From Anabaena catenula FACHB-362 (GTDB taxonomy: Bacteria; Cyanobacteriota; Cyanobacteriia; Cyanobacteriales; Nostocaceae): 64,000 nucleotides of DNA. Under the pieces are notes generated by a model. The model did no database searches, was not told the origin of the DNA, and saw only the letters and a program-made list of their open reading frames with translations. The translations under genes were made by a program, and so were the position numbers. Shown here one piece after another: positions 17,581-27,067 of this stretch; the first letter of the stretch is position 1, and each line of letters starts with the position of its first letter. The stretch is from NCBI RefSeq assembly GCF_014698735.1, contig NZ_JACJTQ010000001.1:62001-126000 (forward strand), written 5' to 3'.

Positions 17581-17966
17581 AAAATATCCGTAGATCAAAA
17601 ATGATTATAAATCTGAGTTAGTTTGATCAGCAAGAGCAAGACAAAAAATAATTCGTAATAGTGCCTACGGTCCCGCTAGGGATACGTAATTCGTAATAGT
17701 GCCTACGGTCCCGCTAGGGATACGTAATTCAGTTTTGCAATAGGGATTTAGACTTATAGTTGTGGGGGACTTAAACCCCCACCTCTGCCTTCATAATTCT
17801 GCCTGATCCCCAGAAATAAAAATGATGGCGACATAAAAGACTGCAAAGCTGATGGAGTAAGTCTTTGAGAATCCAAAATCTAAAATCTAAAATCCAAAAT
17901 TGTATAACTTGGCAAAGAAGCCTTTAAGCTAGAAAATAAGAACACGTCGCCCTTAATATTTTCTCT
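17581..17966. repeat. Intergenic interval with a duplicated 38-bp unit
   Basis: Bases 17650-17687 and 17688-17725 are two apparently identical copies of a 38-bp unit that starts aattcgtaatagtg and includes the inverted piece cggtcccgctagggat. The aattcgtaat part is shared with the larger inverted repeats near 18680 and 45076. Further right, 17762-17782 is a small hairpin (GTGGGGG / CCCCCAC). The remainder, before the psb29 GTG, is AT-rich and is probably its promoter region. Confidence 0.75.
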
Positions 17967-18674
17967 GTGAATAACGTCCGTACTGTCTCTGATACAAAGC
18001 GAACTTTCTACAGTCTTCATACCCGTCCAATCAACACTATTTACCGCCGGGTAGTGGAAGAGTTGATGGTAGAAATGCATCTGCTGTCGGTCAATGTCGA
18101 TTTTAGCTACAATTCAATTTATGCCTTGGGCGTCGTCACAACTTTTGACCGCTTCATGCAAGGCTATCAACCCGAACAGGATCAAGAAGCGATTTTTAAT
18201 GCTTTATCTCGGTCTGTAGAGCAAGATCCACAACTTTATCGACAGGATGCAGCAAGATTGCAAGCTGTCGCTCAGAGTTTGCCAGCTAAGGACTTAATTG
18301 CTTGGTTGAGTCAAACCACTCACTTGGATGTAGATGCCGATTTGCAAGCACAACTGCAAGCGATAGCGCACAATCCTAATTTTAAATACAGTCGCTTGTT
18401 TGCTGTGGGTTTATTCTCATTGTTGGAACTAGCAGATCCCGAACTAGTCAAAGATGACAAGCAACGCAATGAGGCACTAAAAGCGATCGCTAATGGTTTG
18501 CATTTATCAGAAGATAAACTTAGCAAAGATTTAGAATTATACCGCTCTAACCTAGACAAGATGGCACAAGCACTGATAGTGATGGCAGATATACTCACTG
18601 CTGATCGCAAAAAACGCGATCAACGTCAACAAAAATCTACCATCCCAGTTGCCCCTCCTAGTAACAACGAATAG
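17967..18674 (+). CDS. thf1: Photosystem II biogenesis protein Psb29/Thf1
   Basis: A 235-residue protein that matches the Psb29/THF1 family from start to end (VRTVSDTKRTFYSLHTRPIN, then ELMVEMHLLSVN and YDALG-type YALGVVTTFDRFMQGY). It acts at the thylakoid in PSII assembly and repair and is known to stabilise FtsH proteases. The C-terminal 40 residues form a coiled coil with a basic tail (ADRKKRDQRQQK). The start is a GTG at 17967; it gives the conserved N-terminus MNNVRTVSDT. Confidence 0.94.
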   Translation: MNNVRTVSDTKRTFYSLHTRPINTIYRRVVEELMVEMHLLSVNVDFSYNSIYALGVVTTFDRFMQGYQPEQDQEAIFNALSRSVEQDPQLYRQDAARLQAVAQSLPAKDLIAWLSQTTHLDVDADLQAQLQAIAHNPNFKYSRLFAVGLFSLLELADPELVKDDKQRNEALKAIANGLHLSEDKLSKDLELYRSNLDKMAQALIVMADILTADRKKRDQRQQKSTIPVAPPSNNE

Positions 18675-18679
18675 TTTAT

Positions 18680-18847
18680 AATTCATAATTCGTAATTCGT
18701 AATAGTGCTTACAGCAGGCTACGCCAACGTAATTAAAGGTTGCAGATCATAAAATAGTCAATGCAAAGCAACCTTGTTTACAACTAAGAAAATTTACAAT
18801 GTAGTAAATTCTAAATTACGAATTAGCAATTACGAATTACGAATTAT
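18680..18847. repeat. Inverted-repeat (MITE-like) element
   Basis: The left arm, about 18680-18734, reads aattcgtaattcgtaatag, then tgcttacagcaggctacg and ccaacgtaatt; the right side (18814-18846) has the complementary aattacgaatta pieces. The same arms occur, better preserved, around 45076-45209. No ORF lies inside. Confidence 0.7.
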
Positions 18848-19210
18848 TTACACACCAAGTAATTTGTAAAGTACGCTGTTAATAACAGTCAGCGCAAAAG
18901 CTCCTAAAACAGCACTCCAAACACCATAACGTAAGCGAAAACCCTCCACTAACCATGCAGCTATACTAAAACAAGCCACAGCAATCATAAATGTGAAGAT
19001 ACCAGATAATAAGTCAAATGTGGCAAAATTTGGGATAATGAATACAGCACCTAGAATTGGTCTAACTAATGCTGTAATAATACCAAGAATTGCAGCGGAA
19101 AAGACGGCTTTTCCTGGAGTATCAATTTCAACCCCCAAAGGCAATTTGCTAATAATCCACAAGCTGATAGAAGTGACTATCCAAACAATTAACAGTGTCA
19201 CAATATTCAT
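18848..19210 (-). CDS. Small four-helix membrane protein, phage-holin-IV-like
   Basis: A 120-residue, very hydrophobic protein with four predicted helices (residues about 2-22, 33-58, 63-90 and 95-117). It resembles the 'mycobacterial 4 TMS phage holin' family, which is common in cyanobacterial chromosomes outside prophages and whose cellular role is unknown. No phage genes are nearby. ATG at 19210. Confidence 0.75.
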   Translation of the reverse strand: MNIVTLLIVWIVTSISLWIISKLPLGVEIDTPGKAVFSAAILGIITALVRPILGAVFIIPNFATFDLLSGIFTFMIAVACFSIAAWLVEGFRLRYGVWSAVLGAFALTVINSVLYKLLGV

Positions 19211-19388
19211 TGCCGCAACCCTTGAAACGTAAATGGTGATGGCGATAAATTACTTGGTTTATTGATAGAAAAATCTTTGTAGCTTAACCAATTATTTATA
19301 AATTAGCAGCAGTTCTTACTCCAACTGGATTTTATTTTAGATATCTTTAGGTTTATCCAATTTTTCTTGATATTGCTAAAAAAATAAA

Positions 19389-19432
19389 ATTCCCCCTAGC
19401 CCATACTATTCAACAGGGTTTGGGGGATTTTT
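19389..19432 (-). terminator. Terminator of the exbB-exbD operon
   Basis: AAATTCCCCC at the left pairs with GGGGGATTT at the right, with an inner GCCC/GGGT extension. On the minus strand the stem is followed by a run reading AATTTTATTTTTTTA, a suitable U-tract, 25 bases after the exbD stop. Confidence 0.6.
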
Positions 19433-19458
19433 ACATACAAACGTTTACAGTAATTGTG

Positions 19459-20115
19459 TCACCTTTTAGGTGTAGAATTGCTGTTTCCCGGTGCTACAGG
19501 CACTTGAGGGACGCTGTTGTTGGGAACTATAGGCGAAATACCAGGATTGATACCTTCCCCAGTTCCAGGCAATTGATTTGGGGCTAGGGGCAGAGAAGGG
19601 TTAAAATTGCCTTGAGCATCACTGCCCGGAATTGGTACCGTGTTAGGTATTGGCATCATCGGGGTAATTGGTGAGTTGGTGAGTGGTTGAGATGGCCCAG
19701 GAATAATTCCCAAAGACACACGATTACCTCCCACTTGCCGCAGCAAATCTAATGTTTGGATGACATCGTTATAAGTTGCTGTACGCGATGCATTCAGCAC
19801 CAAGATACCATTAGGATTTGCTTGGACATACTGCTTTAAGCGTGCTTCTAATTCCTCTCGTCTGACAGGATCTTTTTCAATGTAAGTTTGACCAACAGCA
19901 TCAATAGTCACAGGTAAGATATTACTACTTTTCTGTGAACTAGCAGCAGAAGTTGTACCTGTGCTGGCTGTGGGTAAATCAACATTAATTGCTTGTTGAC
20001 GAGTAAATTGCAAGGCTGCCAACAAAAAGAATGTCAGAATACAAAAAACGACATCAATTAAAGGGATAATTTGAATCTGGACTTCTTCAACGGGAGTATG
20101 CAGGTTAACTTTCAT
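19459..20115 (-). CDS. exbD: ExbD/TolR-family biopolymer transport protein with proline-rich tail
   Basis: A 218-residue protein with one N-terminal membrane helix (about residues 17-38) that contains the essential proton-carrying Asp (D21 in [13 protein letters not shown]). The periplasmic ExbD domain follows, up to about residue 140. The last 80 residues are low-complexity, rich in Pro, Asn and Gly, an unusual extension for ExbD. With ExbB it forms the proton-driven motor that energises outer-membrane transporters. Its start overlaps exbB by 11 bases, so the two are translated together; no TonB gene is in view. Confidence 0.88.
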   Translation of the reverse strand: MKVNLHTPVEEVQIQIIPLIDVVFCILTFFLLAALQFTRQQAINVDLPTASTGTTSAASSQKSSNILPVTIDAVGQTYIEKDPVRREELEARLKQYVQANPNGILVLNASRTATYNDVIQTLDLLRQVGGNRVSLGIIPGPSQPLTNSPITPMMPIPNTVPIPGSDAQGNFNPSLPLAPNQLPGTGEGINPGISPIVPNNSVPQVPVAPGNSNSTPKR

Positions 20116-20893
20116 TTTCTAGCTCTGGTGACGAGTTAGGGTGAGAACTTTGGGGTGTTTCCTCTGGAGGGGTTGAGGGGGTTTCTGTAAACTTGTTTTT
20201 ACCTCGTTTGCGGGGTGGATTAAAGCGTTCCCGTGCAGATTCCCGTACAATTCCTGATGTACTTTGATGAGGATCAGGGGGAAACTGACGATAGAGTAAC
20301 TCTAAATCATTCCCAGCTTTATTAAAAACTTTGACTTGGTTAACAACAAAACCCTGAAACAGGCGATAAAATACCAAAGTAGCGATCGCAACTATTAAGC
20401 CGGCAGCGGTACTAATTAGAGATTCCCCAATCCCAGTAGTTACGCCAGCTGCGGATTCAGTACCCAAATCACCAATGCGAATTGAGCGCAAAGACTGAAT
20501 CAAACCTAAAACCGTACCCAACAATCCTAACAACGGGGAGAGAGCAATCACAGATTCTAAAAGTTTTTCTCCCCTCCGCATACCTGCTATTTCTTCTGCG
20601 GCAGTTGACTCTAGCGCTAATCGAAAGGTTTCCGCATCACCTTTTTGTAAACGTAGCGGTGCATAGAGAAAACGGCCAATCGGTTGATCTACTGCTTTTT
20701 GGGCAATTTCTGTAGCTATTTCCCAATTCTCAGCAGCAGCATCAAGAACGCGCTCAACTATTTCCTTTTCCTGTGTCAACATCCGCAACCAGAACCACAG
20801 ACGCTCGAAAATGACACTTACAGATAGGACTGACAGCACCAGCAGAGGCCACATTGCTGGGCCGCCCTTCTTAAACAAATCTAAAATATCCAC
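20105..20893 (-). CDS. exbB: MotA/TolQ/ExbB proton channel family protein
   Basis: A 262-residue inner-membrane protein with three helices: near residues 13-35 ([20 protein letters not shown]), about 117-138 ([18 protein letters not shown]) and about 155-180 ([20 protein letters not shown]). The conserved pore Thr residues are present. The C-terminus is a charged cytoplasmic tail with many Pro and Ser. The start is a GTG at 20893, supported by a GGAGGGAGG-type ribosome site about ten bases upstream. First gene of an exbB-exbD operon. Confidence 0.88.
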   Translation of the reverse strand: MDILDLFKKGGPAMWPLLVLSVLSVSVIFERLWFWLRMLTQEKEIVERVLDAAAENWEIATEIAQKAVDQPIGRFLYAPLRLQKGDAETFRLALESTAAEEIAGMRRGEKLLESVIALSPLLGLLGTVLGLIQSLRSIRIGDLGTESAAGVTTGIGESLISTAAGLIVAIATLVFYRLFQGFVVNQVKVFNKAGNDLELLYRQFPPDPHQSTSGIVRESARERFNPPRKRGKNKFTETPSTPPEETPQSSHPNSSPELENES

Positions 20894-21109
20894 TGTGTAG
20901 GTTTCCTCCCTCCATTACTAGAGCAACAATGCTAGAGCATTTTAATTCTAGAGATTAATGCACCATTACCACACTCACCCACTTGATCGCTAGGCAATTA
21001 GTTAACAACTCCCTTACTACTACCATCTTCTATACACACTAGGGCGGTTATTCCCACCGGGAGTTTAGAGGATTATTTGCCAAAATAAAAATAACTGGAG
21101 GTTAGAAAT

Positions 21110-21412
21110 ATGAACTTCTCAATTCAATCGCTTTACAGCTGGTATCGGAACACACTTCGTAATCCCAAATACCGTTGGTGGGTAATTCTCGGTACGATAG
21201 CGTATCTTCTCAGCCCTATAGATATTGCTCCCGACTTTATACCTGTTATTGGACAAATTGATGATGTTTTGCTTTTGACTTTACTAGTTTCTGAAGTTTC
21301 TGGATTAGTAATTGATGGTTGGAAAGCGAAAAAAGGTAATGTAGAAACTAGCGTTAATGAGTCTACATCTACAGATAATACTGTTGATGTTGATGCTGTT
21401 TCTGTGAAATAA
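21110..21412 (+). CDS. YkvA/DUF1232 family membrane protein
   Basis: A 100-residue protein whose core WWVILGTIAYLLSPIDIAPDFIPVIGQIDDVLLL (residues about 23-56) is the DUF1232 signature; one or two membrane helices are likely. The C-terminal 30 residues are acidic and Thr/Val-rich. Function is unknown in the family. A good ribosome site (GGAGG) lies nine bases before the ATG at 21110. Confidence 0.85.
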   Translation: MNFSIQSLYSWYRNTLRNPKYRWWVILGTIAYLLSPIDIAPDFIPVIGQIDDVLLLTLLVSEVSGLVIDGWKAKKGNVETSVNESTSTDNTVDVDAVSVK

Positions 21413-21420
21413 GTTTTTTT

Positions 21421-21461
21421 AACGCAGAGGAACGCTGAGGTTAACGCAGAGGAACGCGGAG
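21421..21461. repeat. Left inverted-repeat flank of the GxxExxY gene
   Basis: Copies of AACGCAGAGGAACGC in direct tandem. The inverse complement appears at 21841-21882 on the other side of the GxxExxY gene. Confidence 0.8.
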
Positions 21462-21839
21462 TTAGAGGTTGTTAGCTACTCGTTTGATGCCATCTTTGAG
21501 GTGGAGGACGTTAAAGTTGATGAGGAGTCCGAGTTTACATTTGGCTAGTTTGAGATAGGTGAGAAGTTGAACGGAGTGAATTGGTTGTAAGGATTCTACT
21601 GCTTTAACTTCGACAATAATTTTGTTTTCGACTAGTAAATCTAACCGATAAGCACAATCTAATTTTACATTTTCGTAAATCAAGGGGACAGGAATTTGTC
21701 TACCAATATTGAGATTGGCTTTTTTGAGTTCATAGTCTAAACATTCCTCATAAGCTGACTCTAACAACCCAGGTCCCAAAGCAGTATGTACCCTCATCGC
21801 ACAACCAATAATCAACCCACTCAACTCATTCTCTTGCAT
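21462..21839 (-). CDS. GxxExxY family protein (PD-(D/E)XK nuclease-like)
   Basis: A 125-residue protein that carries the family signature GPGLLESAYEECL (GxxExxY form, residues about 22-34) and the nuclease-like core YRLDLLVENKIIVEVKAVESL, in which D, E and K sit as in PD-(D/E)XK enzymes. Function in the family is unknown. The gene is enclosed by short inverted repeats made of AACGCAGAGG units on both sides, so it behaves like a small inserted cassette between the YkvA-like and GH15 genes. ATG at 21839. Confidence 0.88.
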   Translation of the reverse strand: MQENELSGLIIGCAMRVHTALGPGLLESAYEECLDYELKKANLNIGRQIPVPLIYENVKLDCAYRLDLLVENKIIVEVKAVESLQPIHSVQLLTYLKLAKCKLGLLINFNVLHLKDGIKRVANNL

Positions 21840-21840
21840 T

Positions 21841-21882
21841 CTCTGCGTTCCTCCGCGTTTACCTCTGTGTTCCTCTGCGTTT
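21841..21882. repeat. Right inverted-repeat flank of the GxxExxY gene
   Basis: CTCTGCGTTCCTCCGCG followed by CTCTGTGTTCCTCTGCGTT, the inverse complement of the left flank at 21421-21461. It runs into the stop codon of the GH15-like gene (TAA complement at 21881-21883). Confidence 0.8.
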
Positions 21883-24800
21883 AAGCATCTTCTCCAAACT
21901 CTATCAAAAATCTAAACGCCTTCAAAATATAATTAGCGCAATCTTGAGGAGAAGTATTGTAAAAATGTGGCCATGCTAAACCTTTATCTTCATCATAATG
22001 ATTACTGCGATGGGGATGATGTTCTAGCCATGCTAACCGCACTGCGTGACCGACTAACACATCTAAAACTATATATTCTTCAATTTGCAAGCTGGGGTTA
22101 TTAGCGACTATTGCGGCTAATTCCATCAATGCTTCTACATTAACTTGGCGATATTCTGGGGCTTCAATTTTGTTCAGCAAATGTTCAACTAGCAAAGCAA
22201 AATTTCTTTCTCCTGCTGTCATTTCTGAAAGCATTATTTCACTATCTAAACGATTGCGTCGTTCTAATTTATCGCCAATTACTAGACCTTTACAATGTTG
22301 CATTAATAGCCAAACTTGTTTAAAAAAGTCTTTGGGAACTCGATTCAGTGCGCCTTCTGCTTGGCGAAATCTGCGCCAGTTTTCGGAATTAATGGCAATT
22401 TCTTCGCTAATTGCTGGTAAAACTACCCAAGCAATATCACTTTCTTTTTGTTTGACGTGAAGTGATTCTTGTTGACGTAATAAACCACTCACGCCACTAT
22501 AACCAGTTAATACTTTATACAAGCGGATTTTTACTTCAAATGGCGAAAGTTGCATTAAGTAATCGTAGGCTTCATCTTGAGTAACGTGCAATTCTTGAGC
22601 TAGTTCGCTGGTAATTAAGAGAATCAAATAACCGACTCTTAGGGTTAGCAGTCCTTGAAATAATTCTGGTTCTGATTTGATTAATAGACCCAAATAAATC
22701 AAAATCTCTTGGGTCAAAACGCGATCGCGGATATCCTCACGACAGAAGTTATTAATTTTTTCCGCAATTTCATGGTGAGACATGGGTACAACCATCAGAG
22801 AAGCCTCACTGTAAGCCCTACCCACAGCAATTTGCTTACCTCGTACTACAATACTGGTGACTGCATCAGACAAGCCAATATCCACCATTCGCCGTAAACC
22901 CGCAGCGCGACGCACCACCGCCCAAATACCTAAATCTCCGGCTTTGGTGTAAACTTCATCCAGTAAATCTGCTACTGTTACAGGCCTTCCAGGGCCACCA
23001 TATCCTGTATCAAATTCTAAACTTTGTAAACGTTTTAAAGTTTGTAATAACTCAATTTGCTCATAAATATTTTCTGATGAACGCAAATGCAGTAACAATG
23101 AATTCAGGTTAGTTTCACATTCCATTTGGAATTCTTGGGTATGTCCTAACCGCCAATTTTTCGCCGGATTATAAGCTAGATAATAGCAACGTATCCCCGC
23201 ATTTTTTAATGGTAATTGGGAAAATTCCGCATTGGGAAGAAAATCAATTGTTTGCATTCCTGCTGTCAGCATCAACTGATTTATTCGCCCTAATTTTACC
23301 TGTACACCGTTACAAACACCATCTTTTAGTTCTTGCATTAATTCTAATAATGCTTCGGAACCGATTTCTAACATGGTGTGAGTTAACATTAAAGTCAGAG
23401 TCGGACGACCTAAATCACTCCAATATTTTTGAATATAAGCTAATTCACTTCTAAGTTGATCTACTAGGAAATGGTAATCAAGAGTTAAATAAAACTGCTG
23501 GGAATCTAGAAAAGATGGCAAAAATACGACTGTTTCACCGCAAATTCTAAAAATTCTTGATGTTGTCAAACTCCGCAAACGTCGTACTGGACGACCAGTT
23601 AAACCGAGTTTATCATTTCGCCCAATTTGTGTATAAATGTGGGAAAGATCCCCAGACTTTCTCACTTGAATTGGTTCAACTTGGGTAGGAGTTTGAGTTT
23701 CAATTCCGTGAACTGCTAGTTTTGCTTGTAATTCTTCGTCTTCGGCTAATAAAGCAATTTGTATTAACGCCTCACGTTTTTTGTTTATACACAAATGTCT
23801 ACCTAACGGGTCAATTTCGCCAATTGCTATTAATCCTTCACTCAACATTTGACCAAGTAAGTATAAACTTTGCGCCCAAACTAAAGGGATATTTTCGTTA
23901 GGTAAACGGGGTTGAGTTTGTGGTGCTAATTTTTCGGCTTCGACATTTTCAGCAGGGACATAATAAAGTTCAGGTAGTAACCGTAGTCCTTCACTTTCTA
24001 CAAGTAATGATTCTAATAGTTGTTGATATTTTTTAACTTGTTCTTGTTCACCACGAAATATTCCATCCAGAACTAAATATGTGAAAAATAACGGCCATTC
24101 ACATTCAATATCTTCAAATTGCTTTAATTCCCCAGGTTCATAATGTAAGCGTTGAGTGTCTTCTAAAACGGTTTGATGTCCATCTCGCAAAAAGCGTTTA
24201 CAACCGTATTTACCTGCGAGTTTGGTAATAATTTTATTAAAAGTCCGTTCTCGCAATTGCACATCTTCCACTGCAAAAGCGGGATAACTAATAATACTTA
24301 AAAGCGCTGCATCAACTTCTTTAGAACCTGATTCTCTTGGTAATAAAGATTCTAAGGTAATTCTGGCTCTAGCAATTTCATCGGGTAGTACATGAATTAC
24401 TGAAGTTTGACTTCCATGTATACCAAAAAGATTGAGTCCGTTGATAGCTTCTAAAGCTGCTTTAGCCATTCCTACGGAACTAGCATTTAATTCAGCACTA
24501 CCATGATTAATTTTATTTCCTCTTTCCCAAATGCCAAAGTCTGGAGTACGGTAAGCTCGGCCAATATAATAAACTAAATTTTGGACAAAGTTAACTTCAT
24601 CAAGTGTATAAATAATTGATAATCCCCCAGCAGTCATTTGCGCCAACATCAGTAAAAATATTGATGTTGCATCAAGTTGCAAATGTCCCCATTCGTCATC
24701 ACCAACTACAATGTCACCAGTGGCTGTATTGTATTTAGCGTGCAGTCCATCTAATAAAGATTGAGTATGTTTAAATGTTTCTACTTTATATGCTTGTCGC

Positions 24801-25087
24801 ATCATTGCAAACAGCAAGCCACGCATTAGCTTGACAACACTGTGCTGGAGTTCGTAGGTGCGTCCCTCGTCGTTGTCTAGTTTACGATATGCAAGAGCTA
24901 AACCCCAAACTGCTAAAATGCTGTAAACGTTATCTCTTACCCAAGCATCGGTATAATCACCATGAGCGGTAATTGCTGTACTCGCAGGGAGCAAACCAGT
25001 AATGGGATTTTGACGAGCTATGATAATTGTCTTGATTTGCTGGTAGTAAGTATCCAGACGAGTTGACAATGCTATGGGTGTTTTCAT
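21881..25087 (-). CDS. GH15 / phosphorylase-kinase-alpha-like protein
   Basis: A 1068-residue protein whose N-terminal 450 residues have the GH15 (glucoamylase-like, alpha/alpha barrel) pattern: TGLLPASTAITAHGDYTDAW then VRDNVYSI at residues about 35-62 and LHYEPGELKQFEDIECEWPLFFTYL further on. The rest corresponds to the long C-terminal part of phosphorylase b kinase alpha/beta subunits. Such proteins are common in cyanobacteria and their substrate is unproven; a role in glycogen or alpha-glucan turnover is an inference. No signal peptide is visible. ATG at 25087; single gene with a 340-base upstream gap. Confidence 0.85.
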   Translation of the reverse strand: MKTPIALSTRLDTYYQQIKTIIIARQNPITGLLPASTAITAHGDYTDAWVRDNVYSILAVWGLALAYRKLDNDEGRTYELQHSVVKLMRGLLFAMMRQAYKVETFKHTQSLLDGLHAKYNTATGDIVVGDDEWGHLQLDATSIFLLMLAQMTAGGLSIIYTLDEVNFVQNLVYYIGRAYRTPDFGIWERGNKINHGSAELNASSVGMAKAALEAINGLNLFGIHGSQTSVIHVLPDEIARARITLESLLPRESGSKEVDAALLSIISYPAFAVEDVQLRERTFNKIITKLAGKYGCKRFLRDGHQTVLEDTQRLHYEPGELKQFEDIECEWPLFFTYLVLDGIFRGEQEQVKKYQQLLESLLVESEGLRLLPELYYVPAENVEAEKLAPQTQPRLPNENIPLVWAQSLYLLGQMLSEGLIAIGEIDPLGRHLCINKKREALIQIALLAEDEELQAKLAVHGIETQTPTQVEPIQVRKSGDLSHIYTQIGRNDKLGLTGRPVRRLRSLTTSRIFRICGETVVFLPSFLDSQQFYLTLDYHFLVDQLRSELAYIQKYWSDLGRPTLTLMLTHTMLEIGSEALLELMQELKDGVCNGVQVKLGRINQLMLTAGMQTIDFLPNAEFSQLPLKNAGIRCYYLAYNPAKNWRLGHTQEFQMECETNLNSLLLHLRSSENIYEQIELLQTLKRLQSLEFDTGYGGPGRPVTVADLLDEVYTKAGDLGIWAVVRRAAGLRRMVDIGLSDAVTSIVVRGKQIAVGRAYSEASLMVVPMSHHEIAEKINNFCREDIRDRVLTQEILIYLGLLIKSEPELFQGLLTLRVGYLILLITSELAQELHVTQDEAYDYLMQLSPFEVKIRLYKVLTGYSGVSGLLRQQESLHVKQKESDIAWVVLPAISEEIAINSENWRRFRQAEGALNRVPKDFFKQVWLLMQHCKGLVIGDKLERRNRLDSEIMLSEMTAGERNFALLVEHLLNKIEAPEYRQVNVEALMELAAIVANNPSLQIEEYIVLDVLVGHAVRLAWLEHHPHRSNHYDEDKGLAWPHFYNTSPQDCANYILKAFRFLIEFGEDA

Positions 25088-25430
25088 AAGTTGCTGGGGA
25101 ACTGCTTGGTAAATTCAACCTTGTAACGGCGAGGTAAATAATGTAACTCAATACAGAAAGACTTTTGTCAATGGTGACAAGATTACAACTAGCTAAGGGT
25201 TATGTGTTTACTGAGATATGAGCTAGAAGACAATTTTCCTACTTATCCGTACCAAAAAACTATTTCTACCCAATTTTAATCACAATTTGGAAGATACACA
25301 CCATTTTCTGGTAAATTAAGTCATTTGCAATCAAGCTCTTAAGTTATAGGTGAGACAAAAGCTATTGAGAATTATGATTAAATTCTAATTTTTAAGAGCT
25401 TACTACTGTAATAGGAAATTATTCAATTTA
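25088..25430. other. Divergent intergenic region
   Basis: About 340 AT-rich bases between divergent GH15 and acyltransferase genes; both promoters should lie here. No gene, repeat or convincing hairpin was seen. Confidence 0.4.
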
Positions 25431-26543
25431 ATGAAACTCAAACATATTGATGCTTTAAGAGGAATTGCTGTCCTATTAGTTATTTTGGTTCATACTAGCC
25501 AAAGCATTCCCGGAATATCATTACCATTACGATATTTTTCAAAATATGGACAAATGGGTGTGCAGTTGTTTTTCATTATTTCTGCTTATACCTTGTGTCT
25601 TTCTATGGAAAGACATCAAGGAGAGTACTTTAAATTGCTAAATTATGCTATTCGTAGATTTTTTAGAATAGCACCTCTGTATTACACAGCAATATTTTTT
25701 TATATGCTGTGGAGTAGCACCAAGATGTATATTTATTTGGGAAATTTAACAATAGACAGTAAATATAATTTCATGAATCTTTTTACTAATTTCTTATTTT
25801 TACATGGATTTTATTCGCCAGCCAATAATAATATTGTTCCTGGTGGTTGGTCTATTGGTACAGAAATGTCATTTTATGTAATTTTCCCCTTTATATTTAC
25901 GGTATTTAATAAAATCACTCGAAGAAAAACTGTTTTATATCTAATGTTGCCATTAATAATGCTATTGATAAATATTATTTTTCAATTTGTGTTTCAAATT
26001 ACCACTGGATTTTCGGCTGATAATCATGCATTCATTTACAATAATCTTATTAATCAATTACCCGTTTTCTTTTTAGGTATCACTTTATTTTTTATAGATA
26101 AAAATCAATTAATAAAATATTTAAATTGGCAGCTTGATATTATTATTTTTATTTTCTTCACTGCTATTTCCATGATGTTAATGTTTCAGCCACATTTCCC
26201 ATATCGAGGCGCTATTATGCCATTTATATCGGGATTGTCTTTTGTTTTTTTATATAATTTCTCTTCAAAAAAGAATTTTCTCAATCATCAAGCTTTGATG
26301 AATTTAGGCAGAGTATCTTTTTCTGTATACATATTCCATTTCTTATTTGCATGGGATCTATCTAGAATGATATACGATTATTTAAAGTCTTATTTGCCAA
26401 GAGATATATTATTAATTATGTGTTTTATAATTACAACTATTTTAACGTATAAGATTGCTGTAATTACAGAAAATCTCATTGAAAAAAGAGGGATAAATCT
26501 AGGAAAGTTATTGATAGAAAAAATCAAAAATAAATCAGTCTAA
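25431..26543 (+). CDS. Acyltransferase 3 (OafA/YrhL-type) membrane protein
   Basis: A 370-residue polytopic membrane protein of the acyltransferase-3 family, which O-acylates sugars of surface polysaccharides. The signature is in the first helix (LRGIAVLLVILVHTSQ, His-21) with the RxxR-type motif RRFFRIAPLYY near residue 80. About ten hydrophobic helices are visible. The coding sequence is strikingly AT-rich compared with its neighbours, with long A/T runs and AT-ending codons, which suggests recent transfer. The ATG at 25431 gives the canonical family start. Confidence 0.9.
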   Translation: MKLKHIDALRGIAVLLVILVHTSQSIPGISLPLRYFSKYGQMGVQLFFIISAYTLCLSMERHQGEYFKLLNYAIRRFFRIAPLYYTAIFFYMLWSSTKMYIYLGNLTIDSKYNFMNLFTNFLFLHGFYSPANNNIVPGGWSIGTEMSFYVIFPFIFTVFNKITRRKTVLYLMLPLIMLLINIIFQFVFQITTGFSADNHAFIYNNLINQLPVFFLGITLFFIDKNQLIKYLNWQLDIIIFIFFTAISMMLMFQPHFPYRGAIMPFISGLSFVFLYNFSSKKNFLNHQALMNLGRVSFSVYIFHFLFAWDLSRMIYDYLKSYLPRDILLIMCFIITTILTYKIAVITENLIEKRGINLGKLLIEKIKNKSV

Positions 26544-26791
26544 TAATTTAAAAAACTTGGGTTGACAATGACTAGGAAAAGGTTGAATCTGATGGAGATG
26601 GCATGGGTAAAAAAATAGTATTGATACGGAGTAACCACGCCTCTCTTGATTGCTGAATTCCGCTTTAATTACTGAGGTCTAACTGATGTCTAAATGTGGA
26701 AATTATTTATGATCAACTTGCACTTACTAATTGATGCTCAAAACGATATCATATAAAGCATCACTTCAGACATCACAGTCTAGAACGCGCC

Positions 26792-27067
26792 ATGAAAGCA
26801 GAAACAATTCGCACGACGTTAACAATCCCGAAAGAACTGCTAGAAGCTACAGATAAAGCAGTGCTAGAGGGAAAAGCCAAAAGTAGGAATGATTTTGTGG
26901 TGCAGGCTTTGAAGCGGGAATTAGCAGCCCAAAAGAGAGCCGAAATTGATGCTGCTTTGGCGGAAATGGCAAAAGACCCAGATTATCAGACCGAAGTATT
27001 AAAAATGGAAGCTGAATTTGCGCCGGCTCAGTGGGAGGCGTTGCAGCTAGGGGAATCTCCAAGATGA
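26792..27067 (+). CDS. Ribbon-helix-helix (CopG/MazE-like) antitoxin
   Basis: A 91-residue protein with an N-terminal RHH DNA-binding domain (TIRTTLTIPKELLEATDKAV then KSRNDFVVQALKREL, residues 4-48), a helical linker and a C-terminal toxin-binding tail. It overlaps the next ORF by four bases (ATGA), the classic layout of an antitoxin-toxin operon; as in other pairs the antitoxin probably represses its own promoter. ATG at 26792. Confidence 0.88.
   Translation: MKAETIRTTLTIPKELLEATDKAVLEGKAKSRNDFVVQALKRELAAQKRAEIDAALAEMAKDPDYQTEVLKMEAEFAPAQWEALQLGESPR

Noticed and set aside
18848-19210. Prophage signal from the holin-like protein
   Set aside because: No integrase, capsid, tail or lysin genes are nearby; this family is common in cyanobacterial chromosomes outside prophages.
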